From JABEVB01 sp049965775 (lineage in GTDB: Bacteria; Planctomycetota; Phycisphaerae; WQYP01), in assembly GCA_049965775.1 (NCBI GenBank), contig JBMFVX010000051.1:1-18584 (forward strand): a stretch of 18,584 nt of DNA. Reading direction: 5' to 3'. Under the pieces are notes generated by a model. It was not told the origin of the DNA. It ran no database searches and saw nothing but the letters and a program-made list of their open reading frames with translations. Of this stretch, positions 14,061 to 18,584 are shown piece after piece. Made by a program: the position numbers and the translations under genes. Positions within the stretch are counted from its first letter, which is position 1. Each line of letters starts with the position of its first letter.

Positions 14061-16913
14061 ATGGCCTTAAAATGTATTCGCATAGTCGGGGCGAGGGAGC
14101 ATAACCTTAAAAATGTTTCGCTCGAAATACCACGCGATAAACTCGTCGTCATCACCGGACTCTCTGGGTCAGGCAAAAGCTCGCTCGCTTTTGACACCAT
14201 CTATGCCGAGGGACAGCGTAAATATGTCGAATCGCTCTCGGCCTACGCCCGGCAGTTTTTGGAGCAGATGCAAAAGCCCGACTGCGAAGAAATTGAAGGC
14301 CTACCTCCCACCATCGCCATCGAGCAGCGCAGCGGCTCAAGCAACCCACGCTCCACCGTGGCCACCACCACCGAAATTTACGATTACCTGCGTGTGCTCT
14401 ACGCCCGCACCGGCGTGCCGCACTGCTGGACCTGCGGCAAGCCCATTGCTTCGCAAACTTCCACGCAAATTGTTGACAACATCATGGCCAGGCCCGAAGG
14501 CACACGCATCATGCTTATGTCGCCGCTCGTGCGCGGCCAAAAGGGCGCTCACCGCGAAGTGCTCGACGCCATGACCCGCCAGGGTTTTATCCGCTGCCGA
14601 ATTGATGGCACCGTCCACGAAATCAAAGCCGCCCCAACACTCGATAAAAACACCAAACACACGCTTGAAGCCGTCGTAGACCGCCTCGTCATAAAACCCG
14701 ATGTGCGCAGCCGCCTCGCCGATTCCGTCGAGCTGTCGCTTAAACTTTCGGACGGTCTGGTCATCATATCCGCTGAAGTCGCCGGCAAATGGCAGGACAC
14801 CAGCTACTCCAGCCGCTACGCCTGCCCCGAACATCCCGAAAGTTCACTGGAAGAGCTTTCGCCGCGACTCTTCTCGTTTAACAGCCCCTACGGAGCCTGC
14901 GAAGCCTGCGACGGCCTCGGCAACATACTCGAATTTGATGCAGACCTTATTGTGCCCGACAAAACTCTCTCGCTTGCCGATGGCGCCATCCAACCCTTTC
15001 GGCGCAATGGCCGCCGGATGAACATTTACTACAATCGGCTCATGCGCAACTTCTGCAGCGAATTTAACGTACCCGACGATGTGCCATTTAAAGACCTGCC
15101 CGCCAAAACGCGCGACATCATCCTCTATGGATCCGAAGGCAAAAAGAAAGCCTCCGCCGCAGCCCGCAAAACCAAACGTTCAGAGCCTTACTTTGAAGGT
15201 GCCATCCCCAACCTTCAAAGACGCTGGGAAAACACCGACAGCGAGTTTGTTAAGTCGCGACTGCACCAATACCTGAGCGAGCAGCCCTGCGAAAGCTGCC
15301 ATGGCGACCGGCTCCGTCCGCAGGCCCTGGGCGTGAAAGTCGGCGGCAAAAACATCCGCGAAGTCACAGCCCTTACTATCGCCCAAGCCATTGATTTTTT
15401 CGCCGGCCTCGCGCTCGGCAACGAGCAGCAACTCATCGCGGCGCCCGTTCTTAAAGAAATTCGCAATCGCCTCGGCTTTATGAATGATGTCGGCCTCGGC
15501 TACCTTACCCTCGACCGGCAAACCGGCACGCTTTCGGGTGGCGAGGCCCAGCGAATTCGCCTGGCCACACAGGTCGGTTCAGGACTTGTCGGCGTTTGCT
15601 ACGTTCTTGATGAGCCAACCATCGGCCTGCATCAACGCGACAATGATCGCCTCATCCGCACCCTCCGCCACCTTACCGACATCGGCAATACCACCATTGT
15701 GGTTGAACACGATGAAGATACCATTCGCGCCGCCGATTGGCTTATTGATGTCGGCCCCGCCGCCGGTTCGCATGGCGGCCGCATCATCGCCGAAGGCACC
15801 GTCGCCCAGGTGCTTGCCAACCCCGACAGCATCACCGCCAAATACCTCAGCGGCGAATACCAGATTCCGCTGCCCTCCCAACGCAGAGCCATTAAAAAAG
15901 ACGCCATGCTCGAAGTCGTCGGCGCCCGCGAAAACAACCTCCGCAACGTGACCGTCAACTTTCCACTCGGGGTTATGACCTGCGTCACCGGCGTTTCTGG
16001 TTCGGGCAAGTCTTCGCTCGTCAACCACATTCTACTCAAGGCGCTTAAGCGCGAACTCTACGGCTCCAAAGAACGCCCCGGCGAACACAAACGCATTAAT
16101 GGCATTGCCCAAATTGACAAAGTCATTGAGATTGACCAGTCCCCCATCGGTCGCACGCCCCGCAGCAACCCGGCCACCTACACCGGCGTATTCGACCTTA
16201 TCCGACAACTCTACGCACGCACACGCGAGGCACGCATGCGCGGCTACCAGCTTGGCCGCTTCAGCTTTAACGTCAAAGGCGGACGCTGCGAGGCCTGCCA
16301 GGGCCAGGGCACTAAACGCATCGAAATGCACTTTCTCCCCGATGTATTCGTCACCTGCGAAGAATGCAAGGGAACCCGCTACAACCGCGAAACCCTTGAA
16401 ATAAAGTACCGAGGCAAGTCTATCGCCGATGTGCTCGCCATGCGCATTGAAGAAGCCCTGCAATTTTTCGACAGCTTTTCAGCCATTAAAACGCTGCTCC
16501 AAGCCCTCAACGACGTGGGGCTTTCTTATGTACAGCTTGGGCAATCGAGCACCACGCTTTCCGGCGGAGAGGCCCAGCGCGTGAAGCTCGCCTCCGAACT
16601 CGGCAAACCCAGCACGGGCCACACGCTCTATGTGCTCGACGAACCCACCACCGGCCTCCACTTTGCCGATATTCACAACCTGCTTAACGTGCTCAACCGC
16701 TTGACCGATCATGGCAACACGGTGGTGGTGATCGAGCACAATCTCGATGTCATTAAATGTGCCGATTGGATTATTGACCTCGGCCCCGAGGGCGGCGCCG
16801 GCGGAGGCTCTATTGTCGCAACGGGAACACCGGAAGATATCACCACGCACCCAACCAGCCACACGGGCCGGTACCTTAAAACCAAACTTGAACCGCCATG
16901 CCCCGTTCAGTAG
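14061..16913 (+). CDS. uvrA: Excinuclease ABC subunit A
   Basis: The product is 950 residues, full length for UvrA, the DNA damage sensor of nucleotide excision repair that loads UvrB. ATG 14061 is chosen over 14010 because GGAG lies 6 bp upstream and the protein then begins like other UvrAs (IRIVGAREHNLKNV). Motifs in order: Walker A GLSGSGKSS at 33-41; YVESLSAYARQFLEQM; zinc module 1 with Cys255, His258, Cys280, Cys283 (CPEH ... CEAC); signature LSGGEAQRIRLA and Walker B YVLDEPTIGLH; second Walker A GVSGSGKSS at 644-652; zinc module 2 with Cys743, 746, 766, 769 (CEAC ... CEEC); LSGGEAQRVKLA and YVLDEPTTGLH. All ATPase motifs are intact. Module 1 has His where Cys is more usual. It reads away from the Ehr-like operon and is followed after 72 bp by the mnmE-like gene. 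Confidence 0.97.
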   Translation: MALKCIRIVGAREHNLKNVSLEIPRDKLVVITGLSGSGKSSLAFDTIYAEGQRKYVESLSAYARQFLEQMQKPDCEEIEGLPPTIAIEQRSGSSNPRSTVATTTEIYDYLRVLYARTGVPHCWTCGKPIASQTSTQIVDNIMARPEGTRIMLMSPLVRGQKGAHREVLDAMTRQGFIRCRIDGTVHEIKAAPTLDKNTKHTLEAVVDRLVIKPDVRSRLADSVELSLKLSDGLVIISAEVAGKWQDTSYSSRYACPEHPESSLEELSPRLFSFNSPYGACEACDGLGNILEFDADLIVPDKTLSLADGAIQPFRRNGRRMNIYYNRLMRNFCSEFNVPDDVPFKDLPAKTRDIILYGSEGKKKASAAARKTKRSEPYFEGAIPNLQRRWENTDSEFVKSRLHQYLSEQPCESCHGDRLRPQALGVKVGGKNIREVTALTIAQAIDFFAGLALGNEQQLIAAPVLKEIRNRLGFMNDVGLGYLTLDRQTGTLSGGEAQRIRLATQVGSGLVGVCYVLDEPTIGLHQRDNDRLIRTLRHLTDIGNTTIVVEHDEDTIRAADWLIDVGPAAGSHGGRIIAEGTVAQVLANPDSITAKYLSGEYQIPLPSQRRAIKKDAMLEVVGARENNLRNVTVNFPLGVMTCVTGVSGSGKSSLVNHILLKALKRELYGSKERPGEHKRINGIAQIDKVIEIDQSPIGRTPRSNPATYTGVFDLIRQLYARTREARMRGYQLGRFSFNVKGGRCEACQGQGTKRIEMHFLPDVFVTCEECKGTRYNRETLEIKYRGKSIADVLAMRIEEALQFFDSFSAIKTLLQALNDVGLSYVQLGQSSTTLSGGEAQRVKLASELGKPSTGHTLYVLDEPTTGLHFADIHNLLNVLNRLTDHGNTVVVIEHNLDVIKCADWIIDLGPEGGAGGGSIVATGTPEDITTHPTSHTGRYLKTKLEPPCPVQ

Positions 16914-16985
16914 CAACTGCGGCCGCGGCATAACCAATGGCGGCCAAAACCATGGCAATCCACCAAACTCGATACCCTTACGGTA

Positions 16986-18245
16986 ATGAATATGACAGCG
17001 GCATCATCCAACAGTTCTCCAGCGACACCACCGCCCGCCCAACTCGCCGTACACCGGCTTACCGCGGAAGCTCCGGGCGCCATTGCGGTTATTCAAGTAA
17101 GCGGCCCTGCCGCAGCCACCCAAATTAATTCCATTGCGCCCGGGCACAATGCTTTGGCTCTGCAGCCAGGCATGCTGCGCCTTGTGCATTTAACACTTGA
17201 CGGCGCTGCGGTAGATCACTGCCTGCTTATTTGCCATGCACCCAATCTGTTTGAACTGCATCTTCACGGCGGGCCAGCCGTGGTACGCGCTGTAACCCGC
17301 GCACTTGTTGGGCATTCTGACTCTGCCTCACTCCCAACCAATGCCCCACAGCCCACATCCCCCGCCGCCATGCTCTCCTCACCGGTCGCCCCTTCAACGA
17401 TCGAAGCCGAAGTCTACGATCTCCTCGCCGTAGCCACCTCTCGCACCGCGGTGCGAATGCTCGCCAACCAACTGACCAGCGGCCTTACCCAATGGTGCAA
17501 CGACTGGCTCCAGCGGCTTCGCCGCAATGCTGCCGCTCAAGATGAACCAACTTTGCTGCAACAATTTGCACACGCCACACAATTGCTGCTGGATAACTGG
17601 CGCTGGCAACGCCATTTCTTCACACCCCCTAAAATTGTGCTTTTTGGGCCGCCCAATGCCGGAAAATCTACCCTCATGAACGCCATGCTTGGACGCTCCG
17701 CCAGCATCGTGAGCGATCTTGCCGGCACCACCCGCGATTATGTAGATGCCATCGGCTGCCTCGTCCACGGCTCTCTGGATATGCCCATCATATTAATAGA
17801 CACCGCCGGCGACCGATCCACCACCGATGCCATCGAGCAAGTCTCTATTGATCGCACCCGCCAACAGGCCGCAAGCGCCGACGTCATTGTGCTTGTGGTG
17901 GACGCTTTCACCCAGAACTGTGCAGCCACGCTGGCAGACTTAGCCGACACGGCGCAGCGCAATTTTTCGCAAGCCGTGCTCATTCCCGTTCTCAACAAGG
18001 CCGATCTCCTGCCGCATCCCCCCGTGACCGCCGCCAACGCCATTGCTGTAAGCGCCAAGCAGCGGAGCAACATCAGCGAACTTACGTCCGCCATCTTTGC
18101 GGCAACTGGCGCCGAGCAACTCGATGAAGCCGGCCCCGCCGCCTTCACCCAGCGACAGCGGCTTCTCCTAAATCAAGCCGCAAGCCCTACCAACCTCAAA
18201 GACGCCATCATCATTCTGCAGCAACTAACAGGTGCGGCTCCTTAA
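16986..18245 (+). CDS. mnmE: Divergent MnmE/TrmE-like GTPase
   Basis: The product is 419 residues, shorter than the 450-460 of typical MnmE, which with MnmG modifies U34 of certain tRNAs. The G domain is intact: G1 GPPNAGKST at 221-229, G2 DLAGTTRDY, G3 DTAGDR, G4 NKADL and G5 SAK. The N-terminal folate-binding domain is recognisable (EAPGAIAVIQVSGPAA, FELHLHGGP), but the SYTGEDVVE and PGEFTxRAF blocks are not seen; a Pro/Ser/Ala-rich stretch (about residues 110-135) stands in their place. The C-terminus ends LQQLTGAAP without the CIGKFC motif whose cysteine is needed for tRNA modification in known MnmE. It may be a degraded or repurposed homologue, so the symbol is tentative. ATG 16992 is an alternative start; no clear ribosome site was found. 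It is probably co-transcribed with uvrA. Confidence 0.75.
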   Translation: MNMTAASSNSSPATPPPAQLAVHRLTAEAPGAIAVIQVSGPAAATQINSIAPGHNALALQPGMLRLVHLTLDGAAVDHCLLICHAPNLFELHLHGGPAVVRAVTRALVGHSDSASLPTNAPQPTSPAAMLSSPVAPSTIEAEVYDLLAVATSRTAVRMLANQLTSGLTQWCNDWLQRLRRNAAAQDEPTLLQQFAHATQLLLDNWRWQRHFFTPPKIVLFGPPNAGKSTLMNAMLGRSASIVSDLAGTTRDYVDAIGCLVHGSLDMPIILIDTAGDRSTTDAIEQVSIDRTRQQAASADVIVLVVDAFTQNCAATLADLADTAQRNFSQAVLIPVLNKADLLPHPPVTAANAIAVSAKQRSNISELTSAIFAATGAEQLDEAGPAAFTQRQRLLLNQAASPTNLKDAIIILQQLTGAAP

Positions 18246-18337
18246 CAGGCCACGACTCCAGGAATTGCGTACCTGGGAACCCTGCCCCGAAATCCTTGGG
18301 TGGCTATTCGTGTTTGGGATTGTGGTTAACTCCCGCC

Positions 18338-18584
18338 TTACAATATCCCTTTGGTGCTCGGAATATCGCTTGATTTGGCATCCATCGCCACAGCCTGCCG
18401 CAACGACTTGGCCAACGCCTTAAACACGGCCTCGGCAATGTGATGGCTGTTGTTGCCATATGGCACGTTCACATGCAAATTCATTTTGGCGGTATTGGCC
18501 AGCGAGCGCAGCGCTTCTGATATAAGTTCAACGTCAAAGTCGCCGATCTTGGGCGTTGGAAATATCGCGTTAAACACAAACGCC
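18338..18584 (-). CDS. hisB: Imidazoleglycerol-phosphate dehydratase, C-terminal part
   Basis: Eighty-one residues of the C-terminus are visible before the window ends; the gene continues beyond 18584. The sequence (FPTPKIGDFDVELISEAL, LANTAKMNLHV, GNNSHHIAEAVFKALAKSLR, IPSTKGIL) matches the HisB end closely. It includes the second HisB signature, whose His-His and Glu bind the catalytic manganese. The enzyme dehydrates imidazoleglycerol phosphate in histidine biosynthesis in the cytoplasm. GTG 18575-18577 is not the true start, since the family sequence runs on upstream in the same frame. It converges with the mnmE-like gene across a 92-bp gap that holds only a weak hairpin. Confidence 0.93.
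   Translation of the reverse strand, partial: AFVFNAIFPTPKIGDFDVELISEALRSLANTAKMNLHVNVPYGNNSHHIAEAVFKALAKSLRQAVAMDAKSSDIPSTKGIL

Noticed and set aside
18257..18278. Bidirectional terminator between mnmE and hisB
   Set aside because: Only a 5-bp stem (CCAGG/CCTGG) with a 9-base loop and no T-tract on either side.

Overview
The window looks like a bacterial chromosome segment, most likely from a planctomycete or a close relative (Phycisphaerae-like). This is an inference from the gene content: an ISL3-type transposase, two B12-binding radical SAM proteins, an excisionase-HTH/EIIA fusion, and a divergent MnmE. There is no taxonomic marker such as an rRNA. The + strand is visibly C-rich over genes on both strands, so composition appears to follow replication strand more than gene direction.

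Layout from left to right. (1) 1-525: the end of an ISL3-family insertion sequence on the minus strand, with a frame-broken transposase remnant. Its terminal inverted repeat lies inside a B12-binding radical SAM gene (minus strand, start at 1297) and cuts off that gene's C-terminal half. (2) 1585-3437: a second, different B12-binding radical SAM gene on the plus strand. It is split into two overlapping frames by an apparent one-base loss in an A-run at 1841-1845. (3) 3460-13705: an eight-gene minus-strand operon read from 13705 down to 3460. It encodes a regulator (excisionase-type HTH plus PTS EIIA), two tandem HyfB/NuoL-like antiporter subunits, a HyfC/NuoH-like subunit, a HyfE-like subunit, a HyfF-like antiporter subunit, a HycE/HyfG-like NuoC-NuoD fusion, and a ferredoxin-NuoB fusion. 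(4) 13706-14060: a divergent regulatory region with a strong operon promoter, phased TGGACAT repeats, and a candidate uvrA promoter overlapped by an inverted repeat. (5) 14061-18245: uvrA, then a divergent mnmE-like GTPase, both on the plus strand. (6) 18338-18584: the C-terminal end of hisB on the minus strand, running off the window.

The most interesting element is the 10 kb operon. By subunit set it resembles a group 4 membrane [NiFe] hydrogenase (Hyf/Hyc) and complex I. The large subunit, however, lacks both nickel-binding CxxC motifs, and no formate dehydrogenase or hydrogenase maturation genes are present here. It therefore fits the poorly understood 'energy-converting hydrogenase-related' (Ehr) complexes. 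A soluble arm (NuoC/D-like subunit plus ferredoxin-NuoB fusion with three predicted FeS clusters) would couple an unknown redox reaction, possibly involving ferredoxin, to ion pumping by a membrane arm with three antiporter-like subunits and a HyfC/NuoH-like connector. Only one of the three antiporter-like subunits keeps both channel lysines. The EIIA-fused regulator heading the operon suggests phosphotransfer-linked control of the complex.
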